36,793 bases of DNA from Exilibacterium tricleocarpae (GTDB lineage: Bacteria > Pseudomonadota > Gammaproteobacteria > Pseudomonadales > Cellvibrionaceae), in assembly GCF_007004655.1 (NCBI RefSeq), contig NZ_ML660119.1:1-36793 (forward strand), written 5' to 3'. The position numbers and the translations under genes were made by a program. The notes below the pieces were generated by a model, which was not told the DNA's origin, searched no databases, and saw only the letters and a program-made list of their open reading frames with translations. Of the stretch, positions 1 to 8,052 are shown in pieces (positions within the stretch are counted from its first letter, which is position 1; every line of letters begins with the position of its first letter).

Positions 1-65
1 GTTGGGGGGGGGGGGTTTTTTTTTTCTTACACCCCTACACCTTTTTAAAAAAAACCCCCCCCCCC
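1..65. other. Probable assembly-end artefact
   Basis: The window opens with long G, T, A and C homopolymer runs separated by very little other sequence. Nothing else here looks like this. It reads as an error-rich contig or read end rather than natural DNA. The roughly 150 bases after it, up to the first stop codon at 219, hold no gene or clear signal that I can support. Confidence 0.7.
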
Positions 66-218
66 GACCCCTTCGACCCCGCACCGCGCCTGAATCAGTC
101 AGATCGAATGTGAATCCATACAGGTGATAAATGACGACAGATTAGGTGTGCAAAACTCCGCTTAACAACCTTTTTCGAGCAACGGTTTTTCACAAACACT
201 TGCCCGGCAAATACCCGC

Positions 219-410
219 TCAAAGAAAAGGATTGACCGCCTTTTCTCGCTCCGCGGCCAGGGCCAGCACTTCGCGCCGGCGGGCGTTATCCAGCGAACCC
301 CACTCACTGATTTCCCTGCCGGTGCGAAAACAACCAACACAAATATCCCTGTCGTCGAGGGCGCAGATCGAGACGCAGGGGGAAGCCACCGGTGTTTCCG
401 CAGCAGACAT
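219..410 (-). CDS. DUF1289 family small cysteine-rich protein
   Basis: A 63-residue protein of the DUF1289 family. Four cysteines, C12, C16, C24 and C27, form a CX3C-X7-CX2C pattern, followed by the family's typical CFRTGREISEW stretch. The pattern suggests a small metal site, but the function of the family is not known. The start codon lies 3 bases after the stop of the gamma-carbonic anhydrase gene, so the two are almost certainly co-transcribed. The protein is complete and has no signal peptide, so it is presumably cytoplasmic. The family call rests on the cysteine pattern and length. Confidence 0.85.
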   Translation of the reverse strand: MSAAETPVASPCVSICALDDRDICVGCFRTGREISEWGSLDNARRREVLALAAEREKAVNPFL

Positions 411-413
411 GGG

Positions 414-941
414 TTACAGCTCCACAGCTTCGAGTTCAGCGTTGTATTCGTACAGGTGGTCGACATAAACCTGCGCATTAGCTTTTAACAGCGCCGCCGT
501 CTCGGCATCCAACTGCCGTTTGACCTTACCCGGACTGCCCACCACCAGCGAATTATCGGGAATATCGGCGCCCTCGGTAACCAGGGCATTGGCACCGATA
601 ATACAGTTTTTACCGATGCGGGCGTGGTTCAACACCACGGCATTGATACCAATCAGGGTATTGTCGCCGACCTGGCAGCCGTGCAACATGGCCTGGTGAC
701 CGACAATCACCCCCTGTCCCAGGGTCAGGGGCAGGCCCGGGTCGGTGTGTAACACGGCCCCGTCCTGCACGTTGGTGCGCGCCCCGAGCGTAATGGTGGC
801 ACAGTCTCCCCTGATCACGGCGTTGAACCAGACACTGGTTTCATGCTCCAGCACCACATCACCGATGACCGTGGCGTTGGCGGCAATAAAATGGGCTTCG
901 CCGCGCAGTTGCGGCACCTTGTCGCCCAGTCTGTATATCAT
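414..941 (-). CDS. Gamma-carbonic anhydrase family protein (YrdA/PaaY-like)
   Basis: A 175-residue left-handed beta-helix (hexapeptide repeat) protein of the gamma-carbonic anhydrase family. The three zinc-ligand histidines are present: H65 in [11 protein letters not shown], and H82 and H87 in [11 protein letters not shown]44 and D46 of the VIRGDC motif are also present. Known members hydrate CO2, act on small thioesters (PaaY) or have no proven substrate, so the exact reaction is open. The chosen ATG begins at [10 protein letters not shown], where homologues begin; a longer upstream frame exists but has no support. It is the middle gene of a run with a NUDIX hydrolase upstream and the DUF1289 gene downstream. 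Confidence 0.9.
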   Translation of the reverse strand: MIYRLGDKVPQLRGEAHFIAANATVIGDVVLEHETSVWFNAVIRGDCATITLGARTNVQDGAVLHTDPGLPLTLGQGVIVGHQAMLHGCQVGDNTLIGINAVVLNHARIGKNCIIGANALVTEGADIPDNSLVVGSPGKVKRQLDAETAALLKANAQVYVDHLYEYNAELEAVEL

Positions 942-1043
942 AAGCCCTGCTCCCGCGGGTCGGCGCCGGTAGACGGCGATAAAAAACGTTGCGATTATGC
1001 CGGCAAGCGCCGGACCAGGCAAAGGGAAAAACAACGGGACAGG

Positions 1044-1658
1044 TCAGCCGAACACCCGTACCGGCGCCGGATTATCCACCTCGATGCCGGCCTGGTACAC
1101 CTGGTTCAAAAATGTCACCAGCACACCGGCGGTAAAGCCCCAGATTTCAAAGCCGTCAAAATGATAGGCGGGTGCCCAAAACTCGCGATCCTGGAGGCGG
1201 TAGAGGTCGGTCCTCACGCGCTGATCCCGCAGCAGGAAACTCACCGGCACACTGAACACCGCATCGAGTTCGTCGGGGCTCGGAATCAGCTGAATGTCCT
1301 CTGGAACGATACCGACAAAGGGCGTGACTTTGACCCCGCGCCCGGTGCGCCGCGCTTTCAACGGCGCCAGCACCTCCACCCGCTCCGGCCTCAGGCCGAT
1401 TTCCTCATGGCTTTCACGCAGCGCAGTCGCCAGCAGGTGGTCATCCTCCGGGTCCCATTTGCCGCCGGGAAACGACACTTCACCACTGTGGGTCGACAGG
1501 TGTTCAGCGCGTTTGGTCAGCAGGATATGCGGGTCGCTGTCATTGTCGGTCAGGGCAACCAATACGGCAGCCTGGTTGGTAAACGGTCCCGGGTCTCCGG
1601 TTATCGCGGCCAACTTGTCGGCCCCTTCCTGTAGATTGGTCCTCAACTTCTCTAGCAT
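1044..1658 (-). CDS. NUDIX hydrolase, CoA pyrophosphatase type (NudL-like)
   Basis: A 204-residue NUDIX enzyme. Residues 46-67 carry the CoA-pyrophosphatase signature, LLTKRAEHLSTHSGEV followed by SFPGGK, next to the Nudix box at about 65-90 (FPGG, then RESHEEIGL). The box has two extra residues between its first glycine and the RE pair, as is usual in the CoA subfamily. Such enzymes split coenzyme A or acyl-CoA into 3',5'-ADP and a phosphopantetheine part, in the cytoplasm, using Mg2+ or Mn2+. AAGGT lies 6 bases before the ATG. It is the first gene of the three-gene minus-strand run. The CoA substrate is inferred from the signature. Confidence 0.88.
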   Translation of the reverse strand: MLEKLRTNLQEGADKLAAITGDPGPFTNQAAVLVALTDNDSDPHILLTKRAEHLSTHSGEVSFPGGKWDPEDDHLLATALRESHEEIGLRPERVEVLAPLKARRTGRGVKVTPFVGIVPEDIQLIPSPDELDAVFSVPVSFLLRDQRVRTDLYRLQDREFWAPAYHFDGFEIWGFTAGVLVTFLNQVYQAGIEVDNPAPVRVFG

Positions 1659-1804
1659 TAGTTACCTTGATCAGTCCGGTCAGTCACCCGGGTCTATCAG
1701 TCTGTAGCCGAATTGCTCGACCCGCTCTCAAAACTACTCCAATATAACGGCGGGGTCCACGCTCATTGTTTAAGTTTGCGTGCTGGTGCGAAAAAAAGTT
1801 GCTT

Positions 1805-1828
1805 AAAAAAATTCCGAGCTTTCGCTCG
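1805..1828 (-). terminator. Candidate intrinsic terminator pointing left, with no gene before it
   Basis: Read on the minus strand, CGAGC, a GAAA tetraloop and GCTCG form a 5-bp stem, followed by GAA and seven T residues. The form fits a short factor-independent terminator. No minus-strand gene lies upstream, so it would end either an unannotated short RNA or stray transcription entering the NUDIX leader. The stem is short, so confidence is limited. Confidence 0.35.
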
Positions 1829-1892
1829 CAACCCGTTGCTCTACATCCAGTTTTCTATTTCACTAAAGCCGCTGTATAAGCCTTATGCCAAT

Positions 1893-1918
1893 ACAGTATA
1901 AGAATTCCTATACACTGT
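1893..1918. promoter_or_regulatory. Imperfect palindrome, possible operator
   Basis: ACAGT at 1893-1897 and ACTGT at 1914-1918 are exact complements. They enclose TATA/TATAC half-sites that are offset by about two bases around a central GAATTC. It lies upstream of the DUF3135 gene and could be a regulator site. No regulator is linked to it. Confidence 0.25.
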
Positions 1919-2047
1919 GATATTGGGCTCTGATAGTATGATTTTCGTACAAATTATCCATGTTTTTGACCAAAGGGTGGATGGTGTTGTGAGTCGACGG
2001 CGGGGGGCCGGGCGGCTAAGCAGTAGCAACACAATCCGGAGGGCGTT

Positions 2048-2401
2048 ATGAAGCAGTCTAGATTGCCGGCGTTTGATGTTCTGGTAAACCTCGCAAAGCG
2101 GGACCCCGAAGCATTGGAGCGGTTGCGTAGAAAAGAAATCGAATCGGTCATTACCAATGCGCCGCCGCATCTCCAGCGGCGCCTGCGGGGGTTGCAATTC
2201 CAAATCGATTCGCAGATCCAAATCCACGCTTCGCCGCTCGGCGCGTGCATCAAAATTTCGGAAATGATGCACGAGTCGTTTACCCACCTGCGCTGTGTGC
2301 TCAACGAGTTGACCGACCAGCAGCAGCCGCCGCTGGCGATAGTGGGCAACGCCGCGCCGGCCGAGGTCATACCGCTGCGCCGGGACCTGAGCGCCGACTG
2401 A
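2048..2401 (+). CDS. DUF3135 domain-containing protein
   Basis: A 117-residue protein of the DUF3135 family. Recognisable features are the FDVLVNLAKRDPEALERLR start, the PPHLQRRLRGLQFQID block in the middle, and the CIKISEMMHESFTHLR block. The protein looks mainly helical, with no signal peptide or membrane segment. No function is established for the family. CGGAGGG lies a few bases before the ATG, a good ribosome-binding site. The zinc-ribbon NUDIX gene follows after 81 bases on the same strand, so co-transcription is possible but unproven. Confidence 0.82.
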   Translation: MKQSRLPAFDVLVNLAKRDPEALERLRRKEIESVITNAPPHLQRRLRGLQFQIDSQIQIHASPLGACIKISEMMHESFTHLRCVLNELTDQQQPPLAIVGNAAPAEVIPLRRDLSAD

Positions 2402-2482
2402 CAGGGGTCTCACCGCAGGGCCACGAGTCAGACAATACCTCCCGCAAGCCGGTGGTTATGTTTATACTAAGGCTCACATCCC

Positions 2483-3034
2483 ATGAAGAGCCGATCGATG
2501 AAGTATTGCGCCAACTGCGGCAACCCCGTCGCCCTCAGGGTACCGGAAGGCGATGATCGCCAGCGCCACGTCTGCGACCACTGCGATACCGTGCACTACC
2601 AGAACCCCCGCATCATCACCGGCTGCCTGCCGGTCTACGAGGATCGGGTGCTGCTGTGCAAGCGGGCGATCGAGCCGCGCTACGGCCTCTGGACGTTGCC
2701 GGCGGGTTTTATGGAAAACGGCGAAACCACCGAACAGGGGGCCCTGCGCGAATCCTGGGAAGAGGCTCGCGCGACTATTGATATCAGCGGCTTGTATACC
2801 CTGTTCAACCTGCCGCAGATCAACCAGGTCTACCTGTTTTACCGCGGCCACCTGACTAACCTGGACTTTGGCCCGGGCCTCGAATCGCTGGAAGTGGAAC
2901 TGTTCACGGAGCAGCAGATTCCCTGGGATGAACTGGCCTTTCCGGTGGTCAACAAGACATTGACCCACTACTTTTCCGATCGCCGCGAGAATCACTACCC
3001 GATCCGCAGCGAGGATTTAATCCGGCGTCGCTAG
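2483..3034 (+). CDS. NUDIX hydrolase with N-terminal zinc ribbon
   Basis: A 183-residue protein. A zinc ribbon (C9, C12, C31, C34) precedes a NUDIX domain. The Nudix box is intact except for the last glycine: G75, E81, R89-E90, E93-E94, with R in place of the final G. This layout recalls NADH pyrophosphatase NudC, but the protein is shorter and lacks the N-terminal half of NudC, so the substrate is uncertain (a dinucleotide or ADP-ribose type is likely). An alternative ATG five codons in, at MKYCANCG, is equally plausible. Its last 18 bases overlap the end of the convergent NIF3-like gene. Confidence 0.88.
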   Translation: MKSRSMKYCANCGNPVALRVPEGDDRQRHVCDHCDTVHYQNPRIITGCLPVYEDRVLLCKRAIEPRYGLWTLPAGFMENGETTEQGALRESWEEARATIDISGLYTLFNLPQINQVYLFYRGHLTNLDFGPGLESLEVELFTEQQIPWDELAFPVVNKTLTHYFSDRRENHYPIRSEDLIRRR

Positions 3035-3331
3035 CGACCAGACATCGTAGGCCGGCTCCTCGTAAGGGTGGGACCGGCGCAGAGCCGCCACGGCGGCACT
3101 CACTTTATCTGCGGCGCACACCATTTCCACTTTGAATTCAGCAACGATTTCCACTTCCCCGCGGCGACCGATAAACGGCTCACTACCGGCCAGCGGCCGA
3201 AATTGCCCCTGACCCGGCGTTTGCCAGGCACAGCAATCGTAGTTGCCGATACGCCCTGCCCCCGCGTCAAACAGCGCCTGCTTAACCATCTCCAGATGGC
3301 TTTCGGGCACATAAAAACAGAGCTTGTACAT
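3017..3331 (-). CDS. NIF3/YqfO-like small protein
   Basis: A 104-residue protein resembling the insert (PII-like) domain of NIF3/YqfO proteins, found alone in many proteobacteria. The CFYVPESHLE start, the GAGRIGNYDCCAWQTPGQGQ block and the C-terminal SHPYEEPAYDV block are typical. It lacks the flanking dinuclear-metal domain of full-length NIF3. No biochemical role is established. The ATG is preferred over a TTG three codons upstream; GGGAG sits 11 bases before the ATG. It overlaps the NUDIX gene end-to-end and lies just downstream of metR on the same strand. Confidence 0.85.
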   Translation of the reverse strand: MYKLCFYVPESHLEMVKQALFDAGAGRIGNYDCCAWQTPGQGQFRPLAGSEPFIGRRGEVEIVAEFKVEMVCAADKVSAAVAALRRSHPYEEPAYDVWSLATPD

Positions 3332-3336
3332 AGGCT

Positions 3337-4299
3337 TCAATTCTCCCAGTAGTCAAATGCCAGCGCCGCCCCGCCCCGGGGTGCCCGCACGCCGGGCAGC
3401 TGCGCCAGACAGTGTTCCCTCGCCTGACTTAAAAAATCCCGCACATAAGCGGTGGTGACGGACTCCTCGCGAACCGCCGCATAGAGCGTCGGCCACACAC
3501 CGGTTGCACCGGCAGATTTTACCGCGATCAACGCCTTGGCCCGATACTCTTCCAACACCCAATTGGGCAGCGCACAGACGCCGCGACCACTGGCCGCCAA
3601 CTGCACAGCCATCAGCGTCAGCTCGGCGGTGCGCAGCGCCCGCGGTTCCACCGCCGCCGGGCGCAGAAACCGGGTAAACACATCCAGTCGATCGCGGTCG
3701 ACCGGGTAGGTGATCAGGGTTTCCTCCGCCAGGTCCTGCGGTTCGATAAAGGCGCGTCCGGCCAGGCGGTGGTCGGCGGCTAAAGCAAGTTGCATTTCAT
3801 AGCTGAACAATGGCAAATACACCACGCTTTTCAGCGCTACCGGATCGGCGGTGATCACCAGATCCACCTCCTCGGCCGCCAGCGCCGGCAGTGGATCGAA
3901 GGTAAAACCCCCGGCAAAGTCCAGCTCCACCGCCGGCCATTGCCCGCGAAATCTCTCGATGGTGGGCAACAGCCAGTTAAAGCAGCTGTGGCACTCGATC
4001 GCCATAAACAGGCGCCCCGCTTCCCCGTGTACCAACTGATTGAGTTCCCGCTCGGCATCCGCCACCAGCGCCAGCACCCGGTCGGCAAGACTCAACAGGC
4101 GCTTGCCCGCCTGGGTAAACCTGAGCGGCCGGCTCTTGCGGACAAACAGGGAAGCGCCGATCCGCCCCTCCAGCTCCTTGATCTGGTGCGACAGCGCCGA
4201 CTGGGTCAGGCAGACCCGCTCGGCGGCATCCACCAGGCTGCCGGTTTCCCGCAGCGCGGCCAGGGTTTTCAAATGACGCAGTTCCAGTAGATGACTCAT
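3337..4299 (-). CDS. metR: LysR-family regulator MetR
   Basis: A 320-residue LysR-type transcriptional regulator. The N-terminal helix-turn-helix (about residues 5-63, with LTQSALSHQIKELEGRIG and LFVRKSRPLRFT) matches MetR closely, and an effector-binding domain follows from about residue 90. MetR activates methionine genes, including metE, with homocysteine as co-effector. Divergent placement next to metE, with a shared 130-base spacer, strongly supports the name. The ATG at MSHLLELRHLK is preferred over a GTG two codons earlier. The ribosome-binding site is weak. The NIF3-like gene follows directly and may share the transcript. Confidence 0.93.
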   Translation of the reverse strand: MSHLLELRHLKTLAALRETGSLVDAAERVCLTQSALSHQIKELEGRIGASLFVRKSRPLRFTQAGKRLLSLADRVLALVADAERELNQLVHGEAGRLFMAIECHSCFNWLLPTIERFRGQWPAVELDFAGGFTFDPLPALAAEEVDLVITADPVALKSVVYLPLFSYEMQLALAADHRLAGRAFIEPQDLAEETLITYPVDRDRLDVFTRFLRPAAVEPRALRTAELTLMAVQLAASGRGVCALPNWVLEEYRAKALIAVKSAGATGVWPTLYAAVREESVTTAYVRDFLSQAREHCLAQLPGVRAPRGGAALAFDYWEN

Positions 4300-4328
4300 G
4301 GGCACCGTTTTTTATTAGTTCAATTCAA

Positions 4329-4341
4329 TTTCATGCTGAAA
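4329..4341. promoter_or_regulatory. Candidate MetR operator between metR and metE
   Basis: TTTCA-TGC-TGAAA is a perfect inverted repeat of 5-base arms with T and A 11 bases apart, the T-N11-A form used by LysR-type regulators. It contains the TGAA and TTCA half-sites of MetR, though in the opposite order to the published E. coli consensus. Its place in the divergent spacer fits control of metE, metR or both. Confidence 0.45.
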
Positions 4342-4429
4342 ATTATCAGTTTGATTCATTAATGACAAGTCCGGAAACTAGGCAGGATCTTCACAAGCAC
4401 CCACAAATACACACAAACAGGATGGCAAG

Positions 4430-6721
4430 ATGACAGTTACCCACAGCCTCGGCTTTCCGCGCATCGGCGCCCAACGGGAACTCAAGCGCGCGCTCGAGCA
4501 ATACTGGCAGGGTGATATCACCCGTGCCAAACTGCTGGACTGCGGGCGCCGGCTACGCCAGCGACACTGGCGGCAACAGGCCGACGCCGGCATCAACTAC
4601 CTGCCGGTCGGCGACTTCGCCTGGTACGACCAGGTACTGACCCTGTCGGCCACGCTGGGCAATATTCCGGCCCGCCATCGCGATGCCGGCGGCCGCATCG
4701 ATATCGACACCCTGTTTCGCATGGCGCGCGGCCGGGCCCCCTCCGGCGCCACCACCAGTGCCTGCGAAATGACGAAATGGTTCGATACCAATTACCACTA
4801 CATAGTGCCTGAATTCGAGCCGGATCAACGCTTCCACATTGCCTACGAACAACTGTTTGATGAAGTGGCCGAGGCCCTGGCACTGGAGCATACCGTCAAG
4901 CCGGTGCTGTTGGGCCCGCTGAGCTATTTATGGCTGGGCAAGAGCCACGGCGACCCGTTCGACAAACTCCAACTCCTGCCAGCACTGACCGACGCCTACC
5001 GGCAGCTATTGCAACGACTGGCGGAACTGGGCGCGGAGTGGGTGCAGATCGACGAGCCGATTTTGGCACTGGACCTGCCGGCCGACTGGCGCCAGGCGTT
5101 CGAAGCTGCCTACAACCGACTGCAACAACCGGGTTTGAAACTGTTGCTGGCAACCTACTTTGGCGCCCTGGGCGATAACCTGGGCACGGCGGTGCAACTG
5201 CCGGTAGCCGGCCTGCATATCGATCTGGTAAGCGCACCGGAGCAGTTAACGCCGGTACTGGATCGCCTGCCGGTACACAAGGTGCTCTCGGTGGGGATCG
5301 TCGACGGCCGCAATATCTGGCGCACCGACCTGGACCAGGCGCTGGCGCAGCTGCGACCCGCCGCCGAACGGCTGGGCGAGCGGCTGTGGCTGGCGCCGTC
5401 GTGCTCGCTGTTGCACGTGCCGGTCAGCCTCGGCGCCGAGGCAGCGCTGGATTGGGAAATCAAACAATGGCTGGCGTTTGCCGAGGAAAAACTGGCGGAG
5501 GTCAGCGGCCTGGCGCGAGCGCTGGACGGCGATGCATCGGGCACTCAGCAGGCGTTATTCGCCGACAGTCGCCTGGCTCTGGAATCGCGGGCGGGCTCGA
5601 AACGGGTCCACAACCCCGAGGTCGAAAGTCGGCTGGCCGGGGTCACTGCGACGCACCGGCAGCGCCGCAGCCCTTTCCCCGCCCGTCATCGCCTGCAACA
5701 GGAACATCTGCGACTGCCGCTGTTTCCCACCACTACCATCGGCTCCTTTCCGCAGACACCGGCGATCCGGCAAGCCAGGGCGGCGTTTAAAAAGGGACTG
5801 CTGGAGGCGGCCGACTACCGAAACCAGATGGAGGCGGAGATAGCCGTCGCGGTAAATCAACAAGAGGACTTGGGTCTGGATGTGCTGGTGCACGGTGAGG
5901 CCGAGCGCAATGATATGGTGGAGTACTTTGGCGAGCAGCTCAGCGGCTTCGCTTTCACAGAAAACGGCTGGGTGCAGAGCTACGGGTCCCGCTGTGTCAA
6001 ACCGCCCATTATCTACGGCGATGTCAGCCGGCCGGCCGCTATGACCGTCGACTGGAGTCGCTACGCACAATCGCTGACGGACAAACCGGTAAAAGGTATG
6101 TTGACCGGCCCCATTACCATGCTGTGCTGGTCTTTTGTCAGAGCGGACCAACCGTTAAAAGACACCGCCGACCAATTGGCCCTGGCCATCCGCGATGAGG
6201 TGCGCGATCTGGAGCGCGCCGGTATTCGCGTGGTGCAGATCGACGAGCCGGCGCTCAGGGAGGGGCTGCCGCTGCGTCGCGCCCAATGGCAGGCGTACCT
6301 GGACTGGGCGGTGGACAGTTTTCGGCTGGCATCGTGCGGCGCCGAAGACGCCACCCAGATTCACACCCATATGTGTTATGCCGAGTTCAACGACATTATC
6401 GATGCCATTGCCCAGCTTGACGCCGATGTGATCACCATCGAAACCTCGCGTTCGAATATGGAGTTGCTGGCGGCTTTCGAGGACTTCCAATACCCCAATG
6501 ATATCGGCCCGGGAGTCTATGATATCCACTCCCCTAACCAACCCGAAGTGGACTGGATGGTGGGGCTGCTGAAAAAGGCTACCCAACGCATCCCCCACCG
6601 GCAATTGTGGGTAAACCCGGACTGCGGCTTGAAAACCCGCAGTTGGGAGGAGACCCGACCGGCACTGGCGGCCATGGTCACCGCGGCCCGGCAGTTGCGC
6701 GAAGCCTATGCGGATGCATAA
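4430..6721 (+). CDS. metE: Cobalamin-independent methionine synthase MetE
   Basis: A 763-residue 5-methyltetrahydropteroyltriglutamate-homocysteine methyltransferase, which performs the last step of methionine synthesis without vitamin B12. It has two beta-barrel halves. The N-terminal half opens with [17 protein letters not shown]. The catalytic half starts near residue 435 with [12 protein letters not shown]. The zinc ligands are all visible: H647 and C649 ([10 protein letters not shown]), E671 ([11 protein letters not shown]) and C732 ([11 protein letters not shown]). Their spacing matches E. coli MetE with a constant offset of six. AGGA precedes the ATG. Control by the divergent metR is expected. 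Confidence 0.97.
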   Translation: MTVTHSLGFPRIGAQRELKRALEQYWQGDITRAKLLDCGRRLRQRHWRQQADAGINYLPVGDFAWYDQVLTLSATLGNIPARHRDAGGRIDIDTLFRMARGRAPSGATTSACEMTKWFDTNYHYIVPEFEPDQRFHIAYEQLFDEVAEALALEHTVKPVLLGPLSYLWLGKSHGDPFDKLQLLPALTDAYRQLLQRLAELGAEWVQIDEPILALDLPADWRQAFEAAYNRLQQPGLKLLLATYFGALGDNLGTAVQLPVAGLHIDLVSAPEQLTPVLDRLPVHKVLSVGIVDGRNIWRTDLDQALAQLRPAAERLGERLWLAPSCSLLHVPVSLGAEAALDWEIKQWLAFAEEKLAEVSGLARALDGDASGTQQALFADSRLALESRAGSKRVHNPEVESRLAGVTATHRQRRSPFPARHRLQQEHLRLPLFPTTTIGSFPQTPAIRQARAAFKKGLLEAADYRNQMEAEIAVAVNQQEDLGLDVLVHGEAERNDMVEYFGEQLSGFAFTENGWVQSYGSRCVKPPIIYGDVSRPAAMTVDWSRYAQSLTDKPVKGMLTGPITMLCWSFVRADQPLKDTADQLALAIRDEVRDLERAGIRVVQIDEPALREGLPLRRAQWQAYLDWAVDSFRLASCGAEDATQIHTHMCYAEFNDIIDAIAQLDADVITIETSRSNMELLAAFEDFQYPNDIGPGVYDIHSPNQPEVDWMVGLLKKATQRIPHRQLWVNPDCGLKTRSWEETRPALAAMVTAARQLREAYADA

Positions 6722-6754
6722 GGGTGCTGCGCTTGTCCCCCAATAATTAAGGAC

Positions 6755-6820
6755 AGGGAGTTACGGGTAGGGAGTTACGGGCAGGGAGTTACAGGTAGGG
6801 AGTTACAGGTAGGGAGTCAC
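6755..6820 (+). repeat. 14-bp tandem repeat, about 4.7 copies
   Basis: The unit AGGGAGTTACGGGT starts at 6755, 6769, 6783 and 6797, with a truncated fifth copy at 6811. Copies 1 and 2 read ACGGG; copies 3 and 4 read ACAGG. The period is not a multiple of three and the array lies outside any gene, so it is a noncoding minisatellite whose copy number may vary between strains. Confidence 0.9.
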
Positions 6821-6988
6821 TGACGGAAGTAATTACAGGCTGCCAGCTACGGAACATCAGGCACGCGTGTTTTATCACTGGCCGATGCAGTCGGGCCAGC
6901 GGCAGCGGCCGGGAATATGACCTGGACGCGCTGCGTAAACACGCTTGTCCACGACAGTGAAGTCAGTGCTTTGCACGCAGCCCGGGTT

Positions 6989-7015
6989 GCGCCGGCCGAT
7001 TCAGTCTGCCGGCGC
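6989..7015. repeat. GC-rich inverted repeat
   Basis: GCGCCGGC at 6989-6996 pairs perfectly with GCCGGCGC at 7008-7015 across an 11-base loop. No T tract follows on either strand, so it is not a standard terminator. It could end metE mRNA or form a structured leader. Confidence 0.45.
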
Positions 7016-7056
7016 GTAACAACTGCGCAACTTAGGTGCTTCGGATCGCCATAGGC

Positions 7057-7065
7057 TGGTATACT
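7057..7065 (+). promoter_or_regulatory. Extended -10 promoter element
   Basis: TGGTATACT is an extended -10 element (TG, one base, TATACT) 38 bases before the ATG of the QueD-like gene. The -35 region, TGCTTC at 17 bases, is poor, as extended -10 promoters allow. Confidence 0.5.
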
Positions 7066-7103
7066 AGCGCAGCTTTATCCGCCACTGGCAGCGATCCGAT
7101 TGT

Positions 7104-7952
7104 ATGCACTTATTTGTCGATAACCTCACCAATGTAGACTTCAGTTATCTCTGCCCGGAGCGCGGCCTGCTGGGCGAAACCTGGCTGGCCCACGTGCAGA
7201 TGGACGGCAAGCTCGACGAGCAGGGGATGGTGTGCGATTTCGGCGAGGTGAAAAAAGTGACGCGCCTGTGGCTGGATGCGGAGGTCGACCACCGCCTGCT
7301 GGTGCCGGCAGACGCCGATAACCTGACCCTCACCGAAACCGGTGACCAACTGCAACTGGTGTGGCGCTTCGGCGACGGCCTCAGCTTGCAGTGCCGGTCG
7401 CCGCGCCAGGCCATCTGCCTGGTTGAAGCGCCGGTGATCACGCCCGCCAATCTGGCCCGCTGGAGCGTCGCCCAACTGGCGCCGCAGTTTCCCCGTTCCG
7501 TCGCCCGATTGCAGGTCGGTTTCAGCGAGGAAAACATCGACGGACCTTTCTATCACTACAGCCACGGTCTGAAAAAACACGCCGGCAATTGCCAGCGCAT
7601 CGCCCACGGCCACCGCTCCCGCATCGACATCTGGCAAAACGGCCGCCCTGCCCCGGCACTGGAACACCAGTGGGCCGAGCGCTGGCAGGATATCTATATC
7701 GGCACCCGCGAGGACCTGATCGCGGCGCCGGAGCTGGACGGCGTGCCCTGCTACCAGTTCAGCTACGCGGCGCAACAGGGAGACTTCGAACTGATCCTGC
7801 CCCAGGCCTGTTGTTATCTGATCGACACCGACAGCACGGTGGAATATATCGCCAGCCATATCGCCGCCACCTTGAAACTGCAACACCCTAATACTGTTAT
7901 CAAAGTGAAAGCTTACGAGGGTTTGGGCAAGGGCGCGATCGCCGAGCACTAG
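7104..7952 (+). CDS. Two-module 6-carboxytetrahydropterin synthase (QueD/PTPS) family protein
   Basis: A 282-residue member of the tunnelling-fold QueD/6-pyruvoyltetrahydropterin synthase family, about twice the usual 120-150 residues. The N-terminal module has the DFGEVK motif (D45, F46) and the acid-histidine pair D62-H63, but no zinc-binding HxH. The second module has H154, C163, H168 and H170 (SHGLKKHAGNCQRIAHGH), the zinc ligands and catalytic cysteine, and E272 near the end, but lacks an evident DF motif or DH pair. QueD makes 6-carboxytetrahydropterin from dihydroneopterin triphosphate for queuosine synthesis. No other queuosine gene lies nearby, so the reaction is inferred from family alone. 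The ATG follows an extended -10 promoter. Confidence 0.75.
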   Translation: MHLFVDNLTNVDFSYLCPERGLLGETWLAHVQMDGKLDEQGMVCDFGEVKKVTRLWLDAEVDHRLLVPADADNLTLTETGDQLQLVWRFGDGLSLQCRSPRQAICLVEAPVITPANLARWSVAQLAPQFPRSVARLQVGFSEENIDGPFYHYSHGLKKHAGNCQRIAHGHRSRIDIWQNGRPAPALEHQWAERWQDIYIGTREDLIAAPELDGVPCYQFSYAAQQGDFELILPQACCYLIDTDSTVEYIASHIAATLKLQHPNTVIKVKAYEGLGKGAIAEH

Positions 7953-7962
7953 CCTTTAGGCA

Positions 7963-8043
7963 CTAGGGCTTCGACAAATAAAGATTTTTACCCACAGACC
8001 TCAGTGCAACCGACGTGAAAACATTTTCTGGCCAAAGCATTAG
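7963..8043. mobile_element. Small MITE-like palindromic element (short copy)
   Basis: An 81-base degenerate version of the 230-bp element at 23963-24192, in opposite orientation. It keeps one end (CTAGGGCTTCGACAAATAAAG), then the segment CCTCAGTGCAACCGACGTGA, identical to the reverse complement of the long copy's other end, then a worn second end (GGCCAAAGCATTAG). The whole interior is missing. CTAG borders the left end and TTAG the right end. It lies between the stops of the convergent QueD-like and DUF1223 genes. It has no coding capacity. Confidence 0.7.
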
Positions 8044-8052
8044 TAACTGGCA

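Larger units (their letters stand above)
1659..2047. other. Intergenic region between divergent genes
   Basis: 389 bases between the NUDIX gene (minus) and the DUF3135 gene (plus). It is AT-richer than its surroundings and must hold both promoters. It also has a small hairpin with a T tract on the minus strand near 1805-1828 and an imperfect palindrome at 1893-1918. I see no convincing protein-coding frame. Confidence 0.6.
6722..7103. other. Intergenic region with short tandem repeats and a hairpin
   Basis: 382 bases between metE and the QueD-like gene. It holds a 14-base tandem repeat right after metE, a GC-rich hairpin near 6989-7015 and a promoter-like sequence just before the QueD-like gene. 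I see no coding frame. Confidence 0.7.

Noticed and set aside
7031-7045. CTTAGGTGCTTCG near the QueD-like promoter as a third copy of the palindromic element
   Set aside because: Only about a dozen bases match the end repeat and no inner or opposite end is present; chance is enough.
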